Positions 11,206 through 21,285 of a stretch of 64,000 nt of DNA are shown here, piece after piece. The stretch is from Kalaharituber pfeilii (Eukaryota > Ascomycota > Pezizomycetes > Pezizales > Pezizaceae). How positions within the stretch are numbered: position 1 is the stretch's first letter; each line of letters begins with the position of its first letter. Below the pieces are notes generated by a model. The model was not told the DNA's origin, did not search any database, and was given only the letters and a program-made list of their open reading frames with translations. A program made the position numbers and the translations under genes. The DNA lies in NCBI GenBank assembly GCA_015179045.1, contig WHUZ01000118.1:62001-126000 (forward strand). Reading direction: 5' to 3'.

Positions 11206-12039
11206 GAGGATATCCTAAAAATCCCGTAACTAACAATGTTGTCACCAATTCAGCTTTCCGTTCTCTTAGATAATAGCCGGTAGATAAGTTTGCTTGAGAA
11301 TATGGAATTAGAGAAAGGAAAAGAGAGTGGAGAAGTAGTATTCTGTTTTGAATGGAATTGATAATGGACCCCGGTATACAATTGAGTCGTGATATTGTGA
11401 CCCGTAGTTGTGTGGTGCTGTTCGCATGCTAGCCGGATACCGTTTTTTTTCTAATCGCTTGCCGCCCTATGGGCCATGGCGATGTAGCCGGATACCGTAG
11501 ACAGTATCGAGTGCTATCCTCCGTCCCTGTAACAACGGCACCTCCGATCGATATCCACGGTGACGAAACTGCGTCACGAACACTCTTTGTTTGAAAGTCC
11601 CCGGGTTGCAACATCCGAAAGTTGTAACTCGCTAGCTGTGATAACTATGGAATCTGTGTTGTTGTAAACCATGGAAAAAAGTCGATAATTACGTATCAAT
11701 TCAATTTCGCATAGTGAATTAATGAAGTGTCACAAAAGACTCTGGCTTATACACGTGAATAATGATATGCGACAGGCATCCGAAATGTAGTAAGGTATAA
11801 CAATGAAGCTTCAGTAACGGAAAATGAAGTTAGAGCAGCCATAAAAGTCATAAACTATATGTGGAGATAACAGCAGTAACAGCACCAAGAGAAAAGAATG
11901 CAATAGTACGCGTACGCTGTTTTCGTACCCAGCACTTAGCCACCTAGTGGCGGAGAGCAACTCAGGTATTAGTAGACAACGCACTAGCAAAGCTGGGGAC
12001 GAGAAAGTTAGATTAATGATCGCAGATATATGTGCAACC
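11206..12039. other. Duplicated spacer, no gene seen
   Basis: This stretch belongs to the block shared with 26840-27630 of unit 2 (for example the shared GAGAGTGGAGAAGTAGTATTC at 11325 and 26970). Short ORFs on either strand are not conserved between the two copies, so I call no gene. 11454-11480 holds a relic resembling Tail A in inverted orientation (GCCGCCCTATGGGCCATGGCGA). Confidence 0.55.
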
Positions 12040-12370
12040 CGCAGCACCGTCGCTCTGCAGCTGTTTTGGCCGTCGTTCCGGCAGATGCTCCGACCGTCGT
12101 TTTTGGCAGCTATTTTGACAACTATTTTTGCAGCTATTTCAGCAGCCATTTCACCAACCGCTCGCTGTTTTTACCATGGTCTCTGCAGCTGTTTTTTACC
12201 GTTGCTTTTACCGTCGTTTTGGAAGACGTTTCAACAGCCATTTCAGCAACCATTTCAGCTGCCATTCCGACGGTCGTTTCTGCAGCTGTTTTGGTGTCAT
12301 TTTGGCAGCTGCCTTGACTCGTTTGGCAGCTGTTAGGAATGTCATTTTGACAGCTGTTTGACAGTCGCTT
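12040..12370 (+). repeat. 12-bp minisatellite
   Basis: About 330 nt are built from degenerate 12-nt units of the form NGCAGCTGTTTT and AGCAACCATTTC, for example AACAGCCATTTC, AGCAACCATTTC, AGCTGCCATTCC, GACGGTCGTTTC and TGCAGCTGTTTT in succession around 12231-12290. Overlapping ORFs in several frames are products of the repeat. It is absent at the corresponding place in unit 2 (near 27640), so it expanded or arrived after the duplication. Confidence 0.85.
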
Positions 12371-12711
12371 AAAGCTGTGTACTTATTTCCATCACTTGCA
12401 TTGATACATTTAGACATTATTGATGGTAGTTTACTTATTTCCTTATTTATATCCTCCGTTATAACATTATCCCATTCCTATATTCATCTGCTCGACTGTA
12501 ACAAACGGTTGCAACATTTATCTTTTGCGAACTTTGCCAAGCGCGTAATCTAGAAGTGGATTAGTGTATGCCATATGCTGCATAGCGCCAAATATGCATT
12601 AGTCAAACATTGAATAGAGGTTGAGTTGATATTTAAGGACAGCATTTGTGAGGCAGAGATAGACCGCCAATTGGATCACCCTGTTACGGTTTCTACGATG
12701 ATGTAGTGAAT

Positions 12712-13269
12712 TCAGGGTGTAGATATTACTAGAAACGGCGGAGGAATCCAGTTATCTCTACCTAAGAAGATGACTCCAAAATTTCACTTAGAGCAAGAAG
12801 AATACTAGAAGTCTATTTACTAATTTTTTTTTATAGTTATTCTATTAATAATAATTTAGCTATGATAACAAATCTATATTCTTTACTACAGCAGTGTTAG
12901 AAGAAGCGCAGCGAATTTTTACTTATGTTGTCTTTTATTATCTTCTAGCATGTGGGTAGGAAGTGGCAACTTGGGAGTCAAATTAGTAGCCTTACCGATA
13001 GCAACTTTCAAGTGGCAACTTGACCTGTCAGTGGCAATGGGGCTGTGCAAGCACACAGTAACCGGCCTATCAGTTATCCTTGGTAGCAGAACGTTTCTCT
13101 ATACTTATTACTAGCAGCACACAGAGGTACCTAGTGGTGCTTGTAAAAAAAATTGTTCGCGGGTGGGCTGGCCCATTCGCGTATCGGCCAGCCCACTGAC
13201 GAATTGACCTATTCGCCAATGGGCCTGGCCGGTTCGCGAACCGCAATGTTCGTCGGTGGGCCAGAACAT
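12712..13269 (-). mobile_element. Palindrome-headed element, copy 1
   Basis: The minus strand starts at 13269 with GTTCTGGCCCACCGACGAAC and a head of nested palindromes (CGGTTCGCGAACCG, then diverged arms around CCCATTGGCGAATAGG). This is followed by a ~430-nt AT-rich body containing repeated AAGTTGCCAC-like units. It ends near 12712. The same arrangement occurs at 46038-46578 and 49105-49675, and the palindromic head alone at 50650-50785. No protein is encoded. This copy is the most diverged and one of its stems carries mismatches. Confidence 0.85.
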
Positions 13270-13289
13270 GTTCTATCTATGGATATCCC

Positions 13290-13341
13290 TCAGCCACTGC
13301 CTCACATCGCCATAGCCCATAGGGCGGCAAGCGATTAATGA

Positions 13342-13380
<39 letters not shown>

Positions 13381-13392
13381 CAGCCACTGCCT
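13290..13392 (+). mobile_element. Tail-A micro-insertion with target duplication
   Basis: Only Tail A (ATCGCCATAGCCCATAGGGC through GCGATTAATGATATA) and ~42 A are present at 13303-13379. They lie between TCAGCCACTGCCT at 13290-13302 and 13380-13392. The outer stem pairs ATCGC with GCGAT. I infer a LINE reverse-transcription event that stopped after about 45 nt of template. Confidence 0.95.
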
Positions 13393-14450
13393 AGCGTCAT
13401 CTAGAGGTCCATTCGGTGGCTTTGCTTCTAGAGGTCCGCCCAGTGGTTGACACTGTGCTATAACCATGCTGTCAGATCCTTGCAATACACATCTGTGTCT
13501 AGCCCATGTTTCATTGCCCAACTGCAGCTATCGGTTGATCAGGCCGAGTTGTCAATATGGTTGGGGACATCAGTACGCGGAGTAAGTTCCGCATCAACTT
13601 CAACACTCCAACCACAACTAAAATAAATAGATAAAATTAGTTTGCACTTTACAATGATAACTTAGTGAATGAAAAATAAGTCTATAGGGAAATAGCTATG
13701 TATTGAATTTTTGTACTAGTGATTTGAAAGTCAAAGATGACAAGTTTTATATGGGAATGGGTCAGATTGTCCACCTTTATTAACTACTAAATATGGTATA
13801 GTATATATCGGTCTAACCAAAAAGAGAAAATAGCTAACCTAAATAGAGTAGTATATATGCATCCTCCATGTATACCTGTCTATGACCTTTATACATATGT
13901 GGACGAAACTCCTTAATACCAGTCAATCCTTCACTATATCCATCATAATTGACTCTTTAATTCAAGTAACAGGGTGGCTGGCTGAACAGGTTGGAGCGAC
14001 CGATATGTGCGACTGATGCAACAGGTGTCAAGTATGCAAGTATAGGGGAGCAGCAAACAATCGGGGGTGGATTGGGGTGGCAGTGGAAAAAAATCGCTGT
14101 GACAGCATGAAAGAGGGGGTAGAATAGTGCATGTAACTACTACATAACTAGCGCTTAAGTAGTCATCAAACCAAATGTCCGCCCACCTCCGTGTACGAGT
14201 ACATTATGTCCCCAACCATAGAAGCTTTACAGGTCAATATGTGTGGATATCCCCTTCCCGAGTATGCCCGGACACACCCGCAGCATAGAAAAACCGTATT
14301 ACTGTTATTCGCGAATAAGAATGCTGTTATATGGCCGGACGTGCAGTCCGGTAGCCCTCTAAAATGCTCTCTTCGAGGAACTACATCACCCTGCCTGCCC
14401 TACCTCTCTTGGCTACTTGGTGGGTGCAGGCGTGCCAAGGAAGAATTTGA
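13393..14450. other. Spacer without recognisable gene
   Basis: The sequence is AT-rich and unique within the window. The largest plus-strand ORF (14191-14514) has no recognisable motif and runs into the duplicated block, where the frame is not conserved in units 2 and 3. I see no supported feature. Confidence 0.5.
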
Positions 14451-15604
14451 GATGGGCAGGCACATGTTGCTTGCAAACTGGTATAAAGCTTTACAGAAGA
14501 CAGAGCGGAGTTGAGGCTGGCTGTTGAGATCTTATTGGCAAGATCTGTGAATGCAAGTGATCGTGCGAAAGGATAGAACTGACTTAGCAGTTAACCGAGC
14601 TGCTGTATGCGGTAGCTTCCTTCCCGCACCTGAGAGTGCCTCGCCTTAGGAACGCACAGAAGTTCAAATTCCATTTTTGTATGTTATGGTCGCGTAACCC
14701 CGCATACAGGCTGCCTGTGCAGAGGAAAACTAGTGTCCATTATCTTCTTTTTCTACATAGGGTTCGAGCCAGTTGGCATCTGTAATTTAGACACAAGTTT
14801 GCTTCATCGGGGTGTTTTTCTAACACACATGGGAAAGGAAGGCCGGCCAGTAAAGCCCAAGGTGCGATAGGTAGGATCGGCGAAGCTGAGTAAGGTAGGT
14901 CACAAGAGGCTACCAGAGGAGATATGAAGGTAAAAATAAGTGGAAGGAGTTTTGAGTACCGAATGGCTACAAGGCCACTGGAGCATGCTGCTGCTGCTGC
15001 ATACGACGAGAGTCGTAATGGTGGAGCCTTGAACTGGCTTGAAGGTGGCCAGACATACATCCGTACTCTGCTGACACTGGCAGAGGCCAGGCGAGGTAGC
15101 TCAGTACTCTAGCTCTATCAATCACCAAACGCCTTTCCACTTCAAGTGCACTGAGTACACAGGAGATAACTGCCCAGACAACATGCATGAAAACGGGGGC
15201 GCGATACTAGCATGCGATAAGGCACCCAGAGAACTTTTTTCTGGATCACATAACGGGCATACAAGACTACCAGCCTATGGCAGGCAGCACTCAGAGACAG
15301 ACCGCTGGCAAGAAACGACGCAGAGGCCCGGTAGCTGGCAGCCGCAGCAGAAATGTACAGTAAGACCTGCGCAACGACGTGGCCTCGCTTGTGATAGCTA
15401 GATCGGATCGGACAGTTCAACAATGTGTGAACCTGCTTCATTGGCTGGCTAGAGGAGGGGCTTGGGTGGCATACAGGGTAGTAGAGCGGCGAGCAGCGAT
15501 GAACACGGACGCAGAGCTAACGGTAGTATGGAGCAACAGACACTGGGTGGGTGGGATTCAAGGCCGTTAGCCCACCGAAGCGGGCCTCCAAATACCTAGG
15601 ACGA

Positions 15605-16269
15605 CTTAGCACCGTCAACGACGCGAGCTGCTCGCCATGTGCGAAGCACTGGAGAGCTCGGCGAATGAACTATTGATCATCACTGACTCCAAAACAGCGA
15701 TAATCAAACTCCAGAGAATCGCCGACGGGGAGCCCAACCACGAAGGAGCCTCACAGCGCGTCAGAGAGGCCTGGGAAATGAGAGTCGAGACAGGGAACTG
15801 GGACGTTGCAGTCATGTGGGTGAAAGGACATAAGGGAATAAATGGCAACACGGAAGCAGACACAGCCGCCAAGATAGGCACACAGCTCCCATACCAGGAA
15901 GAGACCGCCACGGAGGCAGGGAGCAGACAGCACGCCAGAGTCAACAGGGCCTACGAAAGGAACAGACTCAATATCACCTACAGACCGCTACAACGACTAG
16001 GATACAGGGTCGCCACCCTGGCCGGCATCCTCGGAGGCAAGGGCCTGAGGGCCTGGAAGCACCGAATCGGCACCGCCGACAGCCCAGAGTACCGCTGGTG
16101 CGGCGAAGACTACGAGACCACACAACACGTGTTGGCCCAATGCAGAACATGGAGACAGAAATGCCCGAGAGGCATCGAGGACCTATGCCGCCCGAGGGAC
16201 GACGACCAAGACAGGACAAGCCGTGGAGAAGGAGACCTCTTGGAAATACTTGAATGGGCGGGGCAATGA
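15605..16269 (+). pseudogene. LINE-A RNase H and C-terminal zinc motif (first fragment)
   Basis: The frame 15637-16269 has RNase H motifs ELLIITDSKTAI (~15670) and WVKGHKGINGNTEADTAAK (~15815-15870). It then has a C-terminal cluster YRWCGEDYETTQHVLAQC (~16090-16143), in which the first cysteine of the CX2CX7HX4C pattern is replaced by tyrosine, and ends LLEILEWAGQ. The family ends alike elsewhere in this window (ILEWARGE at ~25485, VMDWAAE at ~50470). The N-terminal part of ORF2 is missing, so this is a 5'-truncated copy with little visible damage. Confidence 0.88.
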
Positions 16270-16427
16270 AGGGACATCTATTAATGGGACATCTATCTTT
16301 CCTTTAGTTCCTTTCTCTATTTTTTTCCTACCGTAAACGCTTTCTCTCATGTATTTAAACATCGCCATAGCCCATAGGGCGGCACGCGATTAATGATATA
16401 AAAAAAAAAAAAAAAAAATAAGCCGCT

Positions 16428-16850
16428 ACAGCGACTGGGCAACAGAGTGGCAACCCTAGCCGGCATCCTCGGAGGCAAGGGCCTGCGCAACTGGAAATTC
16501 AAAATCGGCACCGCCGATAGCCCAGAATGCCGATGGTGTGGCGAAGACCTCGAAACGACACACCGCGTGCTAAACCAATGCAGAGTGTAGAAACGGAAAT
16601 GCCCAAGGGGCGAAGACGGACTATGCAGACCTACGGGGGAAGGGGACGGAGACAGAGACAAGGACACACTAGTGGAGATCTTAGACTGGGCCAGGACTTA
16701 GACACTTTGTTTTTCACAATCGTGGTTGGACGGATTATCTCTGCTTCATTTTCTTTTACTTATTCCTCTTACTTCATGTCGAGTGTTGTCTATTCTCCAT
16801 ATGTAACTAAAAACCTCGCCATAGTAATGATATAAAAAACAAAAAAAAAA
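16428..16850 (+). pseudogene. LINE-A 3' fragment (second, shorter)
   Basis: From 16428 the sequence repeats the region starting at ~15987 of the first fragment. It keeps CRWCGEDLETTHRVLNQC (~16528-16582) followed by a TAG stop. It ends in a shortened tail (CCTCGCCATAGTAATGATATA) that lacks the central GCCC-GGGC part. The two copies differ by many substitutions, so they are not a recent duplication of one another. Confidence 0.8.
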
Positions 16851-17518
16851 CAAGCCGTTAAGAGGCAGGATAACAAGGTAAGGCTTCGCCCTCTAAATGT
16901 TTTATTTATATAATACCTAAGTCGCGAATTTAGTCGCCTGACGAACCTAGCATACTTGTTAATTTTGACAGAGAACGGGCCGTCGGCGAGTTGACTAAAG
17001 ATGAAGGGGAAGAGCGACTGCAGGCTGTACAGGGGGACAACAAGGTGGCGTGCAAGGAATGGCTGGGTCCGAGCGTCCCTACGTGGGAGGAGATCAAGAA
17101 CTGGCCAGCGCCACAGGGCTATGTTGGGGCTGGATTGAGTTGTTGCTTTTAATTTTCTTTTCTTTTCTTTTGCACGCCACTTCATAGCTCTCCTCATAGC
17201 CCAATTGCAACGAGGATGCGTACGAGTAATGACAAAAAAAATAAGCTTTCTCCGTTTCAATTAGCTTTTGATAACCTGCAGCCGTTGACATGCATTGTAC
17301 CCATACTCTCAACCACACTTCTGTCAGTTCCAAGAATGGATCATAGCCGTATGTCATTTATTGAAAAAGGCAAGGCTTTTTCGGTGCTGTCAAGTCAGCC
17401 AGCGACTAGCCTACTCGCAGCGAGAGGTGTACGAGTTGATACTCTTCAATCATGCATGCGATATGCAAGCTGAGTCAAGCTAGAAAACCATTTCATCTAT
17501 CGCCATTAACCTATACTA

Positions 17519-17931
17519 GCAATCGGATGGTCAAAAACCAGCGAAGGTAAGGTTGTCAGGGAGATGACTGCACTCAGAATTATATGAGTGGAACAGAGTG
17601 GGTACAAGGGAAAAAGGGAAAAAGGGAAAGGGCCCGAGAACAGGATGGAAGTAGATGGGGAAGAAGGAGGAGGGGCAGCTGAAGAGGAGTGGCCGGTGTC
17701 GCATTGGTAGAGCTTCTTAAGCTGTCATGATGCTTCCTACGCTCACCACAATGTCTTGCCTCGAGCCTGTAAGAGAAAACAGGGTTGTTTTGTTTTTGTT
17801 CTAATTATATAGGGGCTATTTATGTAGGTAGTTGCATAGGCGCCTGTCTCCGAACCATAAGGACTTCGGTCCAGGGACCCTGCCATGGCGAACAGCTGCA
17901 AGCGGGGTTACGTGAAAATATATATATATAT
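17519..17931 (+). mobile_element. Unit-1-specific insertion ending in Tail B
   Basis: Unit 2 reads CACCTATACTATCTTTGG near 29578. In unit 1 the same sequence is split between CCTATACTA (17510-17518) and TATACTATCTTTGG (17930), suggesting target duplication TATACTA. The ~410-nt insert ends in Tail B (GGGACCCTGCCATGGCGA at ~17875, then AAGCGGGGTTACGTGA) and a short A/TA-rich run. The body upstream is not recognisably coding. It could be a 5'-truncated LINE with unfamiliar 3' UTR or a SINE-like passenger. Confidence 0.7.
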
Positions 17932-17934
17932 ATA

Positions 17935-18270
17935 CTATCTTTGGTGCCACTTCTTCTCCCTTTCGTCAGCTGGGCTATGGTTCGCTGAAGGTGTTAACTC
18001 TGTCATTCCATTTCCCATGCGAGTTCCTGGTGAATGCCGATATATCAGATTGGCAAGGAAGCGATACCAGCCATTTCTTCCGACAGTGTTTGTCTGCAGA
18101 CAATAGCGCTCTCATCGTGTAAGTAAGCTCCTTACTTACTTCCCAAACTAACTCCCTATGCTAATTTACTCCCAGCTACTCCCTGAGTTTAACATACATC
18201 GATAGCTCTGAGAAATTGTGAGAATACAGTAAAGTTACAAAGCCCCTGCTCTGACATCAAGGGCGGCTAG
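17935..18270 (+). promoter_or_regulatory. Conserved upstream region of membrane-protein gene 1
   Basis: The ~330 nt before the ATG are conserved with 29580-29928 and 42650-42995, including the identical core ATATCAGATTGGCAAGGAA (~18040). A candidate 5'-UTR intron spans 18119-18175: donor GTAAGT, branch-like ACTAACT at ~18147 and acceptor CCCAG. Units 2 and 3 keep a donor (GTAAGC, GTAAGT) and an AG acceptor at the same places. Conservation above the surrounding spacer suggests promoter plus leader. No TATA box is assigned. Confidence 0.6.
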
Positions 18271-20424
18271 ATGGCATCGAGCTCTGGCGCATTGGATGCA
18301 TACTCATTGACTGATATCTCTCCTGAATCATATCTCACATGGACCAAATTCACATTTCCTGATGGACGTGATGGCAAAACGGCAATTGCTGTCTCTGAAT
18401 CACATGCAAGAATGATCACTGCATTGTATACCATTCTGATTGCAGTTATTTTCAGTGTGATATGGGATATGTTGCTGTCACTGATAGTCTTTGTTTATAC
18501 CCCCAAGCGCATGACACGTACCAACTACATTACCATGATCACCAGTTGGAACTCCTCTGATCATCTCCATGCAATACCAGTGCTGCTCGAGCATGCATTA
18601 AAAGTCTTCTGGGATATCCTTCGGAATGACAATGTGATGGAATCAACATGGAAGTCATTCGGGCTTGATGTAGTCATCTTGTTGTTAGCGTTAGGTGGGT
18701 GGGGAGGGAGCTTAGCAATGGGGCTGAAATTTCCGGATCTTCTTATCATTGGGTCTGCAGCACCAGTCAATCCAGCATCAGTATTCTATCCGGACTTCCA
18801 TAACAAAAGCTTGGATGCGCGATTAGCAAACGCACAGTACAGCAGAGAAACTGCTGCACGAGCCTTTGCAGGCGTTGAGGGATATGAGGGAAAAATTGAA
18901 CAGTTCGTCAATCTGACCATCAGCGATCGCATTAACACAACAAATGACTCTGGTGAGGAGCGCTATAAAATTTACTACAGTTACACTGTAAGTGGGCTAG
19001 ACATGGGTTTACAGCATCTCAGTCATCTTACCCTACACGTCCAGGGACAGTGCAACTTTGAGGATTCTTGGTATAACAAATCTATGTCTGGGTGGTATAA
19101 CAAAACTGAAGAATTTGATGGAGGAGATTGGGAATTTTACTCCGTGTGGCCAAAAAATGAGAGCGATATTAAAGGACTTTTTGAGCTATACAGTCTGCGT
19201 GGGTGGGTACCAATCTCCCGAAGGCAGCCACCATCTGCGAAGTTTCGATTGCCACAATACACTATAACTTCTGGAAATAATACAATCAATCTAGTGACTG
19301 GAAGGAGCTACTATTCAATTATGCCATCCACTGCCAGTCGGTTTTCCTTTACAGCAAGCAAAGATGCCTGGTATGCTACGCAAAACCAATCTTACTTTAG
19401 TCTTGCAGAACTCTACCCCTACGAGGTTAAGAATGGCAGGCCACCACTTAATTGCTGGGAAGACAATGACTGGTCCTACAAAAGCTGGCGGGGTACAATG
19501 GCAAATCTCATTGGTAGTGGAGATGATGAATTACGTGCACCGGTGACACTCCCATTAGCAATCGAGGTGATTTTATCAACACAGTTGGCTATTCCTATTA
19601 TTGCCAACCTGGGTATGACCAACCCTGCTAGTGCACTGAAGTCTGCAAATCAGGCAACAAGTCCAGACAATGCAATTGATGCAAAAAGCACCTCAGCAGC
19701 AACAGATATGAGGAGATTGATTTTGGCCTCCTTCCTTGCGACCAGAGACATCTTCCGTGCAGCGGTGATAGCAGGGACTGCATCTGCGAGTATCAAATCT
19801 AGCAACATTTTGACGACAGCAGATGGAGGCTACTTGGAAGGTACTGGGGATTTTATTGTGGTCAGCCGGACTGTGGTTGCTCTCGACTTTACCCAGATGA
19901 TTGTGGTGCCAGCCACTTTGGCATGCTTACTTCTCATAGCAGTGGGCCTAAGACTGGCAAGAAAAATGACCAAACTGGAGGGGAAGCCTGGGAGATTTCG
20001 GCGCTTCGCTTTGTATGCTTCCGGTTTGCAGGCATCACAACTATACAGATTACTTGACCAGGCTCTAGCAGGAAGCGGTAGAGAACCGGTCTGGTCCAAT
20101 GAGACAGGGTTGGTTCCATTCGTTTCTAGCAGCAGTCCAACGGACCTACCAGTACCGGAACTGCAGGTTGCAACTAATGACTACGGAAATGGCCCACGCA
20201 TGGTCATGGGACTACGAGACCAACCGCCGGACCAGTTCGGTCACCCTGCCAGCTCTTACTTCCACGATCTTTCCAAGGTTGTGACCAATAGCACAGAGCC
20301 TGCAAGCCCAGAGGCAAGTCCAAAGGCTACGTATACGGTAGAGCTTACGGAAGTACAGGCAGATATTATGGACAGGAAGAAACATGTCTACGATTCTTTA
20401 ACACAAGAGGATTATCAATCCTGA
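18271..20424 (+). CDS. Three-pass membrane protein of unknown function, paralogue 1
   Basis: This intact 717-residue ORF is not a family I recognise. Predicted segments are a hydrophobic helix at ~49-76, a glycine-rich one at ~130-150 and a third at ~541-562. The basic stretches after helix 1 (TPKRMTRTNY) and after helix 3 (RKMTKLEGKPGRFRRF) suggest N-out topology. That places the ~390-residue domain between helices 2 and 3 outside and the C-terminal ~155 residues in the cytosol. The outer domain has many N-glycosylation sequons and two cysteines kept in all three paralogues (CNFEDSWYN at ~261 and CWEDNDWSYKSW at ~395), a possible disulfide. The tail has the conserved ALYASGLQASQLYRLLDQAL. 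The ATG at 18271 is aligned in all three copies. Function is unknown; a surface receptor or sensor is only speculation. Confidence 0.93.
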   Translation: MASSSGALDAYSLTDISPESYLTWTKFTFPDGRDGKTAIAVSESHARMITALYTILIAVIFSVIWDMLLSLIVFVYTPKRMTRTNYITMITSWNSSDHLHAIPVLLEHALKVFWDILRNDNVMESTWKSFGLDVVILLLALGGWGGSLAMGLKFPDLLIIGSAAPVNPASVFYPDFHNKSLDARLANAQYSRETAARAFAGVEGYEGKIEQFVNLTISDRINTTNDSGEERYKIYYSYTVSGLDMGLQHLSHLTLHVQGQCNFEDSWYNKSMSGWYNKTEEFDGGDWEFYSVWPKNESDIKGLFELYSLRGWVPISRRQPPSAKFRLPQYTITSGNNTINLVTGRSYYSIMPSTASRFSFTASKDAWYATQNQSYFSLAELYPYEVKNGRPPLNCWEDNDWSYKSWRGTMANLIGSGDDELRAPVTLPLAIEVILSTQLAIPIIANLGMTNPASALKSANQATSPDNAIDAKSTSAATDMRRLILASFLATRDIFRAAVIAGTASASIKSSNILTTADGGYLEGTGDFIVVSRTVVALDFTQMIVVPATLACLLLIAVGLRLARKMTKLEGKPGRFRRFALYASGLQASQLYRLLDQALAGSGREPVWSNETGLVPFVSSSSPTDLPVPELQVATNDYGNGPRMVMGLRDQPPDQFGHPASSYFHDLSKVVTNSTEPASPEASPKATYTVELTEVQADIMDRKKHVYDSLTQEDYQS

Positions 20425-20435
20425 CACTGGGTGCT

Positions 20436-20536
20436 ATAAGTATTTTTTTTTTTTTTTTTTTTTTTTTTGTTTGTTTGTTTGTGGGATCACATAACCCCGC
20501 AGACAGGCTATGAGCCTATGGTAGGGAATAAGTATT
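20436..20536 (-). mobile_element. Tail-B (variant 2) micro-insertion downstream of gene 1
   Basis: ATAAGTATT at 20436-20444 and 20528-20536 flanks a T-run and the reverse complement of Tail B with the AGGCT-loop-AGCCT inner hairpin. Unit 2 has the uninterrupted GAGGTATTGTTTCTATATC at ~32088. It lies only 12 nt after the stop codon of gene 1, so it may affect its 3' UTR. Confidence 0.85.
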
Positions 20537-20847
20537 GTCTCTATATCAGTAGTGCAGAGGCTAAGTGTCTTCGACGGGTGTTTTCCTAATAGATACAATT
20601 ATGCATTCACCTTCTTTTTTGTTTTGATTATAAATTTGTTTACTATCTCATTTTTTGATATATACCACACAAAACCAGCACAAAGCAACGCATGTTTTTC
20701 ACTTAACCGACCGCTTAGGAGAACTTATGTCTCAACAATTAGAGCTTTTTTTAATACCTTTTCTGACGAACCTGAACCGCAGGCAATTCTTCATATTCTA
20801 TTCTTCTATAATGTTTTGCGGAATTATGACTTTTTGCAAATTTATGC

Positions 20848-20935
20848 ATCATGATAGTATTTATATTTTATTTTTTTTATCACGTGACCTCGCGTGCAGC
20901 TTTTCGCCATGGTAGGGCATCGATCATGATAGTAT
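20848..20935 (-). mobile_element. Tail-B micro-insertion with target duplication
   Basis: ATCATGATAGTAT at 20848-20860 and 20923-20935 flanks a 62-nt insert made of T-rich sequence and the reverse complement of Tail B (TCACGTGACCTCGCGTGCAG, then CGCCATGGTAGGGC). Unit 2 has the empty site GCATCATGATAGCATAGAC at ~32535. Confidence 0.9.
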
Positions 20936-21285
20936 AGATTTTCACTGCAATATTATCTTCAATACCACACCTGAGATTAATTTGCTAGAAATTCTCGGAC
21001 ACTTATCATAATTTTACCCTGATTAAAGTTGCAAGAAGCGCAGCAAGGAAATGTTCCAACTGGTTGTCAAAGTACTCACAAAACTCATTTTCTCCGAACA
21101 TGCCAGCAATTGTAATGGGAATGACATATTAATGCATGCCAAGATATTGTCGAAACATCCGCTTGTGCCATCAATCGATCACATTAACTTTTTGAGGCAA
21201 GTGGAAGTGCTAGTTGGAAAGGGTATATGCTTTCCCTTAAATCTTCCTGACAAGCTTATATAAAACTCTGTTATATTATTTGAGA

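Larger units (their letters stand above)
15559..16860 (+). mobile_element. Two LINE-A 3' fragments in tandem at one target
   Basis: The outer repeat CAAGGCCGTTA (15559-15569) and CAAGCCGTTA (16851-16860) flanks two head-to-tail 3' fragments of the same LINE family. The first runs to Tail A and poly(A) at ~16419. The second starts at ~16428 within the ORF2 C-terminal region and ends at ~16850 in a Tail A lacking its middle part. AAGCCG also sits at the internal junction (~16421). Unit 2 reads straight through (CAAGGCGGGTTAGAGGCTGG near 29096). This is either a nested insertion into the duplicated target or one event with template switching. Confidence 0.8.
15210..17240 (+). pseudogene. Ancestral LINE RNase H relic, unit 1 (split by later insertions)
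   Basis: The stretch 15330-15569 keeps a decayed RNase H-like reading and matches 28830-29107 and 41560-41860, where ERNERADGAGKIG is still visible. After the 15559-16860 insertion the relic resumes at 16861. It ends around 17205-17235 in a diverged Tail A (CATAGCCCAATTGCAACG, then TACGAGTAATGAC and A). Because all three units share it, the LINE inserted before the segmental duplication. An inverted Tail-B relic at ~15240-15290 is shared with unit 2. Confidence 0.7.

Noticed and set aside
17690..17770. tRNA-like A-box (GCATTGGTAGAGC) in the unit-1 insertion
   Set aside because: No matching B-box or foldable cloverleaf was found; a tRNA-derived SINE head cannot be supported.
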